Below are positions 34,587-43,787 of a stretch of DNA of 64,000 nt, piece by piece. Positions within the stretch are counted from its first letter, which is position 1. Every line of letters begins with the position of its first letter. The DNA comes from Paraburkholderia aromaticivorans (GTDB taxonomy: Bacteria; Pseudomonadota; Gammaproteobacteria; Burkholderiales; Burkholderiaceae): the NCBI RefSeq assembly GCF_012689525.1, contig NZ_CP051515.1, positions 1,860,001 through 1,924,000 on the forward strand. The letters run 5' to 3'. The translations under genes were made by a program, and so were the position numbers. Below the pieces are notes generated by a model. That model was not told the origin of the DNA. It did no database searches and worked only from the letters and a program-made list of their open reading frames with translations.

Positions 34587-35507
34587 ATGAGCAAGCCCAA
34601 AGTCATCGTGACGGTTGCCCCGACGGGCGGCATGGCCAACAAGAAAATGAACCCGAACCTGCCGACACAGCCGCACGAAATCGCCGACGACACCTACCGC
34701 TGCTACAACGCCGGAGCCAGTGTCGTGGCAGTGCATGCACGTCGTCCCGACGACGAGGCCACCTGTGATCCCGCAATCTATAGCCACATCAACCGGCTGA
34801 TTCGCGACAGGTGCGACATCATTCTGAACAACTCCACCGGCGGCGGCATTAACGGCGACATGGTCCGCGAACTCGACAACGGTTTGTGGGAAATCCAGTG
34901 GGAAGAACGCCTGAAGGGCATGCAGGGTGACGGGGTCGAGATGTGCACGCTCGATGCACAGACCGTGATCGCAAGTTTCGGCGGCAAGGAAATCCTGGTG
35001 GCGACGCCGCCGTCGCGAATCAGGCAGATCGCCGAGATGATGAGAGAGCGCGGCATCAAGCCGGAGTGGGAGGTGTTCGGTCTTGCCGACATCGTTCAGG
35101 ATGTTCAACGGGCCATCAGCGAGGGCCTCGATGATGCCCCGCACTTCATCAATATCGTCATCGGTGCCAACGCCTTCCAGGGCGCATTGCCCTACACGCC
35201 CCGCCTGTTGCAGACTATGGTCGACCATCTGCCGCGCAACACCGTCTTCAATGTGAGCGCCATCGGCGCGGCGCAGTTGCCCGCCGCGATGAATTCGCTT
35301 TTACTGGGTGGGCACGTGCGGGTCGGGCTCGAAGACAACCTGTACTACAAGCAGGGCGAGTTGGCCACCAACGTGCAACTGGTCGAGCGGCTCGTACGCC
35401 TCGTGCGTGAGATGGGTTACGAGCCGGCCACACCGGCCGAAGCACGGGAGATCATCGGACTGCGGCCGTTGCGCGAAACAATCAACGCTACCTGCCTGGA
35501 GAGTTAG
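34587..35507 (+). CDS. BKACE family beta-keto-acid cleavage enzyme (DUF849)
   Basis: A 306-residue BKACE (formerly DUF849, Kce-like) TIM-barrel enzyme. It condenses a beta-keto acid with acetyl-CoA and yields acetoacetate plus a new CoA thioester. Family landmarks are [16 protein letters not shown] at the N-terminus, [12 protein letters not shown] (metal-binding His region), LNNSTGGG, and [14 protein letters not shown] near the C-terminus. ATG 34587 follows TTGGAGAAG. The next gene, 3 bases on, encodes a carnitine-dehydrogenase-like enzyme. Its product type (dehydrocarnitine) is a known BKACE substrate, so a dehydrocarnitine cleavage role is plausible; other beta-keto acids cannot be excluded. 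Confidence 0.92.
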   Translation: MSKPKVIVTVAPTGGMANKKMNPNLPTQPHEIADDTYRCYNAGASVVAVHARRPDDEATCDPAIYSHINRLIRDRCDIILNNSTGGGINGDMVRELDNGLWEIQWEERLKGMQGDGVEMCTLDAQTVIASFGGKEILVATPPSRIRQIAEMMRERGIKPEWEVFGLADIVQDVQRAISEGLDDAPHFINIVIGANAFQGALPYTPRLLQTMVDHLPRNTVFNVSAIGAAQLPAAMNSLLLGGHVRVGLEDNLYYKQGELATNVQLVERLVRLVREMGYEPATPAEAREIIGLRPLRETINATCLES

Positions 35508-35510
35508 ACC

Positions 35511-36452
35511 ATGACAAAGCAAGCCGTCAACATCGCCATCGTCGGCGCGGGCGTCATTGGCGCAGGCTGGGCGACACACTTCCTGGCTCATGGGTTCGAG
35601 GTCACAGCGACGGATCCCGCCGACGGGGCCGAGTCGCGCCTGCGCGACTGGATCGACAACAGTTGGCCCGTAGTCGAAAGACTCGGGCTGGCACAGGGTG
35701 CCTCGCGGGACAAGCTGACTTTCACGACTGACGTGGGCGCGGCGGTGCGCAACGCCGATTTCATTCAGGAGAGCGGCCCAGAACGGCTGGATGTCAAACA
35801 CTCGTTGATAGCAAGCATCGAATCGGCGGCAAGGGCGGACGTGATCATCGCGTCGTCGTCGTCGGGACTGGCAATCAGCGACATTCAGGCAGGCGCGAGG
35901 CACCCGGAACGAATTGTCCTGGGTCATCCATTCAATCCGTCCCACATCATTCCGTTGGTGGAGGTCGGCGGTGGCAGCCTCACATCGCCCGAAAACATAG
36001 CGCGGACCATGGCGTTCTATTCGTCGACGGGCAAGAAGGTCATCCGGATCAACAAGGAAGTCAAAGGTCATATCGCCAACCGTCTGCAGGTGGCGATATG
36101 GCAGGAAGCCATTAGTCTGGTACAGCGCGGGGTCGCCTCCGTGGAGGACATCGACGCGGCGATCTCCTACGGCCCGGGTCTACGCTGGGCGCTGCTCGGC
36201 CCGTTTCTCAACCTTCACGCTTCCGGCGGCCCCGGCGGCATCGCGCATGTGCTGCGGCATCTAGGCCCGGCCCAACGCGAGTGGGCCAAAGACCTCGGCA
36301 CGTATCCCGAGACAGACGACTACATCGAGTCCATTGCGAAAGGCGTCGATATCGAATTGCAATCGTACGATTTTCCAGAAATGCTTCGCCAGCGCGATCA
36401 ATTGCTGATTCAGCTGATCGAGACGAAGCGAAATCTTTCTCAGATTCCGTAG
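35511..36452 (+). CDS. L-carnitine dehydrogenase-like 3-hydroxyacyl dehydrogenase
   Basis: A 313-residue NAD-dependent dehydrogenase of the 3-hydroxyacyl-CoA dehydrogenase fold, with GAGVIGAGWATHFLAHG (nucleotide binding, about 12-28), ADFIQESGPERLDVK, SSSSGL, and HPFNPSHIIPLVEVGGG (about 140-156). The helical C-terminal domain has HIANRLQVAIWQEA and GPGLRWALLGPF. The IQESGPERL and GLRWALLGPF blocks are close to those I recall for L-carnitine dehydrogenases. It would oxidise carnitine or a similar 3-hydroxy acid to the beta-keto acid cleaved by the upstream BKACE. Confidence 0.88.
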   Translation: MTKQAVNIAIVGAGVIGAGWATHFLAHGFEVTATDPADGAESRLRDWIDNSWPVVERLGLAQGASRDKLTFTTDVGAAVRNADFIQESGPERLDVKHSLIASIESAARADVIIASSSSGLAISDIQAGARHPERIVLGHPFNPSHIIPLVEVGGGSLTSPENIARTMAFYSSTGKKVIRINKEVKGHIANRLQVAIWQEAISLVQRGVASVEDIDAAISYGPGLRWALLGPFLNLHASGGPGGIAHVLRHLGPAQREWAKDLGTYPETDDYIESIAKGVDIELQSYDFPEMLRQRDQLLIQLIETKRNLSQIP

Positions 36453-36701
36453 GTGAAAGGAACCAGGAACTGAGTAGAGCTTGAACGCAAATCCCGTGCT
36501 GAGGTGGCACACGTTGAAACTGCCATTCTTGCAACTGGAAAGACGCACTTGTTTCCGTTTGGCGATGCGAGGAATGATGAATGCCTGGTCCCTTGCTTTT
36601 AAGGTGTTGCTCAGCGCGACATAACCAATTGGCCGAATCGACGCTAATTATCGGATGATTATCCCGCTTTCCGTCAGGCACTTTGCGCGTTGGATGCCTG
36701 C

Positions 36702-38084
36702 TCAAGACGACGCCCTATTCCGCCTCGCTGCTTCGATTGCAGGCGAGAGAACCGATAGCTCGGGCCTCCTGTTGCCCTGCCAGACCCGCCAGGCGATTGC
36801 GGGGCCGAGCAGCGACGACGGCGGCATCATCAGGTTGACAACCTTTAGAAACGCAATCGCCAGCGTGCTGTCGCGTGTCGCGGCGCGGTGAAGCTTGCCT
36901 ATGTACCAGTTGATGAAACGCAGCATCGGCGGGCGCGCGCCCTTGACCTGTGGATGGCGGAGGTCGTTGCCAACCGCAATGTCCCACGGAATATCGACGA
37001 TCTTCGCGGCCGCCTTGAAGAATCGACGCGCAAGATCGTTCGAACCCGCGCGCAGGCACCGCTGCAGCGTCAGCGCTTCCTCTGCCGCGACCGTCATACC
37101 CTGCCCGTAGACAGGGTTGAAGCTGCAGATGGCGTCACCGAAAACCAGATAATTTTTGGGGAAGCGTGCGAGCTTCTCGTACCGCCGACGCAGGTTGGAG
37201 ACGTAGCGGTAGCGCCTGTAGTCGGTGAGCGGCTCCGCTCGTGCGACAACGTCGTGAATCTCCATGGTCGGAAGCGTCGCCAGATAGGCGAGAAAGCCCG
37301 GGTCGTCGTCGGGGGCGTCGTCGCCAAGAAAACCGCCGGCACTGACGATCCAGCTGTCGCTTTCCTGCGCGAGCATGACGCCGTTGCGCCAGTTCGGCGC
37401 ACTCCCGGCGACAACGATACCCTGCTTACCGTCGAGATCGGTCGCTCGACGTCGATAGGTACGGGTCATGTAGCAGATGCCGATCTCGACCTCCTCTTTG
37501 GCGGGAGGTAGGTAGCCGAGCGCTTCGAGCCACGCCGCACTGGATGAGCCACGGCCAGTCGCATCGACGACAAGGTCCGCGTTGATGGTCTCTTCCGGCC
37601 TGCACTCGACACATGTGCGCACACCGGTCACGCATCTGCGAGCGGGGTCGGTGGCAAGCCCCCGCACAGCGCAATTTTCCACGACGCGCACGTTCGTCAA
37701 TCCCAGCAGCCGCCGGCGTAGATGACCTTCGAGCACGGGACGGCTCGCGAGCAGACCGGTCAGCTCGCTCGTGCCGTTGGCAAGCCTGACGTTGCGACCT
37801 ATCCAGATCACATCGTTGGCTACATCACCGATCAAGCCGCCGCTTTGCGCGACAACCTCGTCGTTATATCCGGGCAAGAATTCGTCGAGTATCGCGCTGC
37901 CGCGCGCAAGAAGCCCATGGGTATGACGACCCTGTGGCACGCCCTTGCGCGGCATGTCAGCTGCCGGAAACGCATCGCGTTCGAGCACGGTGACGGTGGT
38001 GAAGAAATCCGACAATACGCGGGCGGCCAGGAGCCCACCCATGCTGGCGCCGATCACGATCGCATGTTCGCCCAGGTTCTTCAT
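36702..38084 (-). CDS. FAD-dependent oxidoreductase/monooxygenase
   Basis: A 460-residue flavoprotein of the p-hydroxybenzoate-hydroxylase-like superfamily: IVIGASMGGLLAARVLSDF (about 9-27), an ERDAFP acidic site, VVDATGRGS (about 165) and FGDAICSFNPVYGQGMTVA (about 305-323). It resembles geranylgeranyl-reductase/halogenase-like proteins and tetracycline-type monooxygenases; the substrate is unknown. ATG 38084 follows GGAGGA. It is divergent from the SARP-hydrolase fusion gene, with about 120 bases between, and may be its regulatory target. Confidence 0.85.
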   Translation of the reverse strand: MKNLGEHAIVIGASMGGLLAARVLSDFFTTVTVLERDAFPAADMPRKGVPQGRHTHGLLARGSAILDEFLPGYNDEVVAQSGGLIGDVANDVIWIGRNVRLANGTSELTGLLASRPVLEGHLRRRLLGLTNVRVVENCAVRGLATDPARRCVTGVRTCVECRPEETINADLVVDATGRGSSSAAWLEALGYLPPAKEEVEIGICYMTRTYRRRATDLDGKQGIVVAGSAPNWRNGVMLAQESDSWIVSAGGFLGDDAPDDDPGFLAYLATLPTMEIHDVVARAEPLTDYRRYRYVSNLRRRYEKLARFPKNYLVFGDAICSFNPVYGQGMTVAAEEALTLQRCLRAGSNDLARRFFKAAAKIVDIPWDIAVGNDLRHPQVKGARPPMLRFINWYIGKLHRAATRDSTLAIAFLKVVNLMMPPSSLLGPAIAWRVWQGNRRPELSVLSPAIEAARRNRASS

Positions 38085-38202
38085 GGCAATCCTCCAGTTC
38101 AATCCATCGCGATGAGTCCAGTGACCATCGCTTGCACGGAATGGTAGGATTGCCCCGTCCCCTGAGCGTCCCTCGGACGCCGTCATTGAGGGTCGCCTCG
38201 CC

Positions 38203-39753
38203 ATGGCTCTGTTCAGCGTGCGGACGCTTGGATTTCCGGAGGTCCGTCGGGACGACCGGCTGTGCCCGTTGCCCTTGCGCAAGGGCCTGGCCCTGCTGGT
38301 CTACCTGGCCGAAGCGAAGGGCTCAGTCGCGCGCGATGCCGTCGCTACGATGTTGTGGCCGGAAGGCGGTGAAGAGGTTGTACGGGCGCGGCTGCGGCGT
38401 CTGTTGCATCGCCTCCAGCACACGCTCGGCGACGACGTTCTCACCACAGACCGGTCAACCGCTCGATGGTCGGCCGCGATTGATCTGCAAGTGGATTCCC
38501 AGCTGTTCGAGCAAGCCTGCGACCGCGGCGATTTCGAGCGGGCGTGCCGCCATTATCCCGGCGACTTTCTCGAAGGTTTTTCGCCCGGCGACTGCCCGCA
38601 GTTCGACGAGTGGGCTTTTTTTCGCCGGGAGGCCTTGCGAGGCCGGGCGATCCAGGCGCTAGAGCGAGTGGTGCACCACAAGAACGCAGCCGGCGACTAC
38701 GCGGCCGCGGCCGCGCATGCCGGCCGTCTTGTCGAGCTCGATCCGCTCAGCGAAGTGTACGGCCGGCACCTCATCCGCAACCTTCTGCTCGCTGGAGACC
38801 GGACCACGGCCCAGCGGCAGTTCGAGGCCCTGACACAGCGACTTCGCGACGAGCTCGATGTGGTGCCCGAATCCGAGACCCGCATGCTGCTCGACGCCGG
38901 CGCGGCGTTGCCCTTCGAGGATCCGCCGTCGACGCGCTACGTCAGCGGTGGCGGCGTCCATCTCGCCTACCAGACGTACGGCGCCGGCCGCATTGATGTG
39001 CTGGTGCTGCCCGGTTTCGTGTCTCACGTCGAACGGGTGTGGGAGGAGCCTCGCTGCCGGGCGTTCCTGTCTTCCCTTGCCGAGATGGGCCGTCTCATCC
39101 TGCTCGATCGTCGCGGCGTCGGGCTTTCCGACCGGGTCGGGTTCAATCCCAGCGTCGACGCGACCGCGCAGGACATCGGCACCGTGCTGGACGCCGCCGG
39201 CAGCCGGAGGGTCGTGTTGTTCGGCGCGTCAGAGGGCGGACCCGCATGCATCAGGTTTGCCGTTGATCACCCCAATCGCGTCGCCGGCCTCATTCTGTTC
39301 GCCTCGTTGGCGAAGGGAACCGCAACGCACGACTATCCCCACGCACTTCACGCCAGTCAGTACGACATGTGGCTGCAGCAGCTCATCGCGGTCTGGGGCG
39401 GCCCTGCAGGCATTGAAACATTCGCGCCGAGCCTGTCCCGCGATCCTCAGGCGAGAGCCTGGTGGGCAGGCTTGCTTCGGGCCGCGTCGAGCCCGGGCGC
39501 CATCAAGGGCGTGCTCGAGGCGTTGCGCGACATGGATGTGCGACATCTCCTGGGCCGAATTTCCGTGCCGACCCTCGTGCTGCATCGTCACGACGACCGC
39601 GCCGTTCGCATCGGCGCGGGCCGGCATCTCGCCAGCCACATCGCGCAGGCGCGATTCGTCGAGCTCGACGGCGCCGATCACTGGGCCTTCGCGGGCGATC
39701 AGCAACCCGTCCTGGACAACATCAAGCAATTTGTCGGCAGTCTCGCTGGGTAA
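38203..39753 (+). CDS. SARP/BTAD regulator fused to an alpha/beta hydrolase
   Basis: A 516-residue fusion. Residues about 1-95 look like an OmpR-type winged helix (LPLRKGLALLVYLAEAKGSVARDAVATMLWP). Residues about 100-230 are the bacterial transcriptional activation (BTAD) helical repeats (LVELDPLSEVYGRHLIRNLLLAG). After a short joint, residues about 245-515 form an alpha/beta hydrolase with the nucleophile elbow GASEGGP, an acidic residue in RHDDRAV and His in ADHWAF, so the catalytic triad appears complete. SARP regulators are best known from actinobacterial antibiotic clusters. The fusion suggests the hydrolase domain binds or turns over the ligand controlling the DNA-binding half (inference). 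It is divergent from the flavoprotein gene. Confidence 0.9.
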   Translation: MALFSVRTLGFPEVRRDDRLCPLPLRKGLALLVYLAEAKGSVARDAVATMLWPEGGEEVVRARLRRLLHRLQHTLGDDVLTTDRSTARWSAAIDLQVDSQLFEQACDRGDFERACRHYPGDFLEGFSPGDCPQFDEWAFFRREALRGRAIQALERVVHHKNAAGDYAAAAAHAGRLVELDPLSEVYGRHLIRNLLLAGDRTTAQRQFEALTQRLRDELDVVPESETRMLLDAGAALPFEDPPSTRYVSGGGVHLAYQTYGAGRIDVLVLPGFVSHVERVWEEPRCRAFLSSLAEMGRLILLDRRGVGLSDRVGFNPSVDATAQDIGTVLDAAGSRRVVLFGASEGGPACIRFAVDHPNRVAGLILFASLAKGTATHDYPHALHASQYDMWLQQLIAVWGGPAGIETFAPSLSRDPQARAWWAGLLRAASSPGAIKGVLEALRDMDVRHLLGRISVPTLVLHRHDDRAVRIGAGRHLASHIAQARFVELDGADHWAFAGDQQPVLDNIKQFVGSLAG

Positions 39754-40176
39754 TCGTGACCGGAAGATGCGGCACAAAGACTTCCGTCCGGGCAGAGCGC
39801 GATTCAGAGGGAATCCGCCACATCGACCGCGCGCGAATGGTCCGATAGCCATGTGAAGCTCCGTGCGACTTATCGGCGCTTTGCGCTGACAAGTCGCACT
39901 CTTCTGGACCGGACATGCACTGTTTGAGCGCAACGGCATCTCTCCGGCAGTCGTACGTTCGCAAAGGCGAGATGACGAAACGACACCCGTCATGGCCGTT
40001 TTGTACAAATCGGACGCATCCGGCCACCGACCCCAGCAGATCATGCCAACTAAGGCGCCGACTAGGACAGCCCGTCAAATGCGGCCCGGAAGTCGCTAAA
40101 GACCATCCAACTTCGTTTGTACCGGCACGCAAAATCCGCGAGCCAAACGGTCGGGCGACTCTAAAGGATGACAGCG
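39754..40176. other. Intergenic region before the CobW remnant
   Basis: No supportable gene, hairpin or repeat seen in these roughly 420 bases. Confidence 0.5.
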
Positions 40177-40794
40177 ATGCGACTCGGCAAAATCCCCGTG
40201 ACGGTCATTACCGGCTTTCTCGGCGCAGGCAAGACCACGCTCGTCAATCACATTCTCGACGCAACCCGGCCGATGCCGATCGGCATCATCGTCAATGAAT
40301 TCGGCGAGGTGGGCATCGACGGCCAATTGATCGTGGCCAACGAAGAAGCCGTGGTCGAGATCAACAAGACTGATGCCGCTACGCCCGCTCAACGCGCAGC
40401 GCTGGCCGACATCATTGCCACGCTGAATCCGACCGCGAAGCTCGAATTCACGGCTCACAGCGTGATCGACGTCAACGCGCTGCTCGGCGTGCGCAGCTTT
40501 TCGCTCGACAACCTGCTCTCGATCGAACCCGATCTTCTGCAAGACGGCGCGCACGATCACGAACACGACAACTCGATCGCGTCTTGCGCGTTCGTCGTGC
40601 AGGGCGACGTGTACGCCGAGCGCTTCAACCGCTGGGCCAATCAGCTCGTGCAAACGCATGGACAGCAACTGCTGCGCATGAAGGGCGTGCTCAACATGCG
40701 TGGCGAGGCACGGCGGCTCTATTTTCACAGCGTGCACATGTTGATGGACACGCGCTTTGGCAAAGCCTGGGCGCGCGACGAAACGCGCAGCTAA
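40177..40794 (+). pseudogene. Internally deleted CobW/P47K-type GTPase gene
   Basis: The N-terminus is a good COG0523 (CobW/NHase activator) GTPase: [20 protein letters not shown] with the Walker A, then [14 protein letters not shown]. After VVEIN the sequence jumps directly to [10 protein letters not shown], the guanine-specificity motif. In the family these are separated by roughly 80-90 residues containing the CxCC metal motif and the switch/Walker B region. Both junction sides normally carry an ATCAACAA-like stretch, so a short-homology deletion is likely. The C-terminal domain ([27 protein letters not shown]) is present, but the protein stops at DETRS, short of the usual end. The frame is intact at 205 codons, but the product should not work as a metallochaperone. 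Confidence 0.75.
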
Positions 40795-40825
40795 TTCGAT
40801 TCCTATCCGTCTGCGTAGACGTATC

Positions 40826-41089
40826 GTGAAACTACAGCATCACCTTGGCGGCATTGAAAATCTCGGACCTGTCAGCACGGGAACACGCGTGTTCGTCGAA
40901 CCGTGGGAAAAGCGCATCTTCCGGCGCCGACTACAGATCAATCCCGCGGAGTATCGCGAACGTTTCAGGTCGAGCAATGCATCATCCAGAACAGGTGTGA
41001 GCACGGTCCCCGCTGAAACGCATCCGGCCGATAGCGCGAGCCGCGCTCTGAATACGTCGCTCAAGGCCCGCACTTTGGCTGAGGCATGA
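40826..41089 (+). pseudogene. Chimeric remnant: nitrile hydratase beta N-terminus joined to an AraC C-terminus
   Basis: From GTG 40826 the frame gives VKLQHHLGGIENLGPV and TRVFVEPWEKRIF, which I recognise as the N-terminus of nitrile-hydratase beta-type subunits (about 32 residues). It then passes without a stop into FRRRLQINPAEYRERFR (to about 40969), the typical C-terminal end of an AraC/GlxA regulator. About 40 residues without a match follow. Neither part is complete. Nitrile hydratases need a CobW/P47K-type activator, and the damaged gene just upstream is of that type, so a lost nitrile-hydratase locus is the likely origin. Confidence 0.6.
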
Positions 41090-41110
41090 CCCGTTTGCGG
41101 CCAGCGCGCC

Positions 41111-42100
41111 CTACATCCCCCACCGCAACGACGGCGTATGGACCGGGCTGTCCCAGTGGCGTGCCATTTCGTCGTCCAGCACACATAACGTAATCGACGC
41201 GCCCGCCATCTCGAGCGAAGTCGTCAGTGCACCCACCTGTGCCCGGCCGACCTTCAGGTCGCGTTGCTGGAGCCACGCGCGCGTTGAGTTGAAGAGCAGG
41301 TAAAGTTCGCCAAGCGGTGTTCCGCCAAGGCCGTTGATGAGCACCAGCAATTCAGTTCCGGCTTGGGGCTTGAGGTCATCAACGATCGCTTTGAGCAGCT
41401 CTCCGGCAATCGCATCGGCCCCCGCAAACTTCGCCCGGCGCCGGCCCGGTTCGCCATGAATGCCGACGCCGACTTCGATCTCGTCGTCGCCGATCTTGAA
41501 CGTCAGGGTGCCGGCCGCCGGCACTGTGCAACTGGTGAAAGCCACGCCCATCGACGCAGTGCGCTTGTTGATCCGGTCGCCAAATGCCTTGCATTGTTCA
41601 AGGTCTGCGCCGCCTTCCGCCATGCTGCCGACCAGCTTCTCCACGATCACCGCACCCGCGACCCCGCGCCGTCCGGTGGTATAACTCGAGTTTTCCACGG
41701 CCACATCGTCGTTGATCAGCACCATCGCGTTCGGGACCTCCGTCATTTCCGACGCCATTTCGAAATTCATCAGATCACCAGAGTAATTTTTCACGATGAA
41801 CAGCACGCCGGCCCCGGTATCGACGGCGCCGGCAGCGGCCATCATCTGGTCCGGTGTGGGCGACGTGAAGATCTGGCCCGGGCAGGCCGCGTCGAGCATC
41901 CCATAGCCGACAAAGCCCGAATGCAGGGGCTCATGTCCCGAGCCGCCTCCCGATATCAGAGCCACCTTGCCAGGCTTGAGTGTCTTGCGCCTCACGAACA
42001 CAGGTTCGGTGTTGACCACGACCAGATCGCTATGTGCAGCGGCAAATCCCGCCAGGCTTTCGGCGAGGAAATCGTCGACATGGTTGATGAATTTTTTCAT
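41111..42100 (-). CDS. dhaK: Dihydroxyacetone kinase subunit DhaK
   Basis: A 329-residue DhaK-type protein. It binds dihydroxyacetone or a related short ketose covalently through a histidine, here in VGVGIHGEPG (about 212-221). Other landmarks are VALISGGGSGHEPLHSGFVG (about 46-65), IVKNYSGDLMNFEMA and INGLGGTPLGELY. ATG 42100 follows GGAGGCC. It is the last gene of the ABC-transporter operon, just after DhaL. No DhaM phosphotransfer subunit is encoded, so an ATP-dependent kinase is likely; relatives act on erythrulose as well as dihydroxyacetone, so the substrate is open. Confidence 0.92.
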   Translation of the reverse strand: MKKFINHVDDFLAESLAGFAAAHSDLVVVNTEPVFVRRKTLKPGKVALISGGGSGHEPLHSGFVGYGMLDAACPGQIFTSPTPDQMMAAAGAVDTGAGVLFIVKNYSGDLMNFEMASEMTEVPNAMVLINDDVAVENSSYTTGRRGVAGAVIVEKLVGSMAEGGADLEQCKAFGDRINKRTASMGVAFTSCTVPAAGTLTFKIGDDEIEVGVGIHGEPGRRRAKFAGADAIAGELLKAIVDDLKPQAGTELLVLINGLGGTPLGELYLLFNSTRAWLQQRDLKVGRAQVGALTTSLEMAGASITLCVLDDEMARHWDSPVHTPSLRWGM

Positions 42101-42114
42101 GGTCTGGCCTCCAT

Positions 42115-42753
42115 TCACGGTTGGTTTCGCGCGAGATGCGTGCACACCGCTGCAATCATGATCTGACTGGAACGCGCACCGGGATCGATATGACCACGCG
42201 AGCGTTCGCCCAGAAACGACGCCCGCCCTTTGGTCGCGAGCATGTCGCGGGTGGTGAGCATGTTCTCTTCGGCCACCCGTGGCAACGTATCGAGCACCGT
42301 CTGCCGCGTCGCGGGCGACCCGGTTGCGGCCAGCTCGTTAAAGCGCGCGGCGACCGGAATCAGCACGTCCATCATCGTCTTACTGCCGACTCCCGTCTTG
42401 CCCCGCTGTCCGACCGCCTCGACGCCGGCCGAATAGATACGCGCAAAACCCGCAATGTCCATCGGATTGTCCACCGAGGCTTTCGACATCCCGCTGAGCA
42501 ACGAAAAGAACAGCGGCCCGGATGATCCGCCGACCGTCGATAGCACCTTGCTCGCCGCCAGTTCCAACGCGGCCCCTAAGGTTTCGGCTTCGATATCCGC
42601 GCGCACTGCGAGCAAGGCCTCCATGCCGCGCAGCAGATTGAAGATGTGATCGCCATCGCCGATCTGCTGGTCGAGTAAGGCGATTTCGTCCGTGTGCTCC
42701 TTCAGCGCTGCGTATGCGGCGTCGATACACTCCATGACCGTTTTGCCGTTCAT
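42115..42753 (-). CDS. dhaL: Dihydroxyacetone kinase subunit DhaL
   Basis: A 212-residue nucleotide-binding subunit with DQQIGDGDHIFNLLRGM (about 28-44), the Asp-rich Mg-nucleotide site, then GGSSGPLFFSLL and RGKTGVGSKTMMDVL, and the C-terminal LGERSRGHIDPGARSS. It transfers phosphate to the ketose held by DhaK. Its start overlaps the stop of the ABC ATPase gene by four bases (ATGA), and it precedes dhaK by 14 bases. Confidence 0.93.
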   Translation of the reverse strand: MNGKTVMECIDAAYAALKEHTDEIALLDQQIGDGDHIFNLLRGMEALLAVRADIEAETLGAALELAASKVLSTVGGSSGPLFFSLLSGMSKASVDNPMDIAGFARIYSAGVEAVGQRGKTGVGSKTMMDVLIPVAARFNELAATGSPATRQTVLDTLPRVAEENMLTTRDMLATKGRASFLGERSRGHIDPGARSSQIMIAAVCTHLARNQP

Positions 42754-43787
42754 GTCGGGATCCTCCTGCCGTCTGCACGGAAATATAAGAGACTGCGTGT
42801 GGGCAGCGACACGCCCACCGACTGCCCCGGGCTGAAATTGCGCTCGGCCATCGTGGTCGCCACAACCGCGGTTCCAGCGCGCTCCAGAATCAGAAGATGA
42901 CGCAACGGTGAGTATTCGAGCACCTTCAGGTCGAGTGCATGATGGCTGCCGGGTGCATCACGCGCTTCGCCATCGCGCAGCACCACGTCTTCAGGACGAA
43001 TCGCCACGGTCGCGGTACCAGACGGCACGGCTACCGAATCGAACAGGCCTGGCGGCAGCAGGTTGATCGGCGGCGAGCCGAGCCGCTGCGCCGCGCTCAA
43101 TGAAACCGGATTACCGTAGACCTCGCGCGGCGTGCCGAGCTGCACCAGACGGCCGTGTTCAAGAATGCCGATGCGGTCGGCCAGTGTGGTGGCTTCCACC
43201 TGATCATGCGTGACGTAGAGAATGGTCGCGCCAATCGTACGATGTAGCCGCTTCAGCTCGGTACGCAATTCCTCGCGCAGTTTTGCATCGAGCGACGACA
43301 GCGGTTCGTCCATCAGAAACACTTTCGGCTCCCGCACGAGCGCACGCCCTATCGCGACGCGCTGCATCTCGCCCCCTGACAAATGTGTTGCCATGTTGTC
43401 GAGCTTCGCTTCCATATGCAGCATCTGCGCGACCGCGTGCACGCGCGCGCGGACCTGTTCCTCGCCGCTGCGACGACGTGGCGAACGCAGCGGAAACGCA
43501 AGATTGCCGAACACAGTCAGATGCGGATACAGCGAGTATTGCTGAAAGATAAACGCGACATCGCGATCGGAAGGATGCACGCTGGTGGCGACCACGCCGT
43601 CGATTAGCACGTCGCCGGCATCGGGACGTTCGAGTCCCGCGATCAAGCGCAGCGTCGTGGTCTTTCCCGCGCCGCTCGGCCCGAGCAGCACGACGAATTC
43701 GCCGTCTTTCACGTCGATCGACAGGTCGTCCACGGCAACAATGTTGCCGAAGCGCTTCGATACATTGCGTAGCTGGATTTCAGCCAT
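42750..43787 (-). CDS. ABC transporter ATPase 2 (MalK/UgpC type)
   Basis: A 345-residue ATPase of sugar/polyol importers, starting at ATG 43787 (MAEIQLRNVSKRFG). Walker A GPSGAGKTT, the signature LSGGEMQRVAIGRAL, Walker B VFLMDEPLSSLDAKLR and the switch His in YVTHDQVEA are all intact. A C-terminal TOBE-type domain (about 235-345) is present. It overlaps the stop of the first ATPase gene by eight bases. Two different ATPases in one operon suggest a heterodimeric motor, as in some glycerol and polyol importers. Confidence 0.93.
   Translation of the reverse strand: MAEIQLRNVSKRFGNIVAVDDLSIDVKDGEFVVLLGPSGAGKTTTLRLIAGLERPDAGDVLIDGVVATSVHPSDRDVAFIFQQYSLYPHLTVFGNLAFPLRSPRRRSGEEQVRARVHAVAQMLHMEAKLDNMATHLSGGEMQRVAIGRALVREPKVFLMDEPLSSLDAKLREELRTELKRLHRTIGATILYVTHDQVEATTLADRIGILEHGRLVQLGTPREVYGNPVSLSAAQRLGSPPINLLPPGLFDSVAVPSGTATVAIRPEDVVLRDGEARDAPGSHHALDLKVLEYSPLRHLLILERAGTAVVATTMAERNFSPGQSVGVSLPTRSLLYFRADGRRIPT

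Noticed and set aside
38858..39856. A 332-codon plus-strand frame inside the SARP-hydrolase gene
   Set aside because: It is a shifted reading of the same strand; the long frame carries both complete domains.
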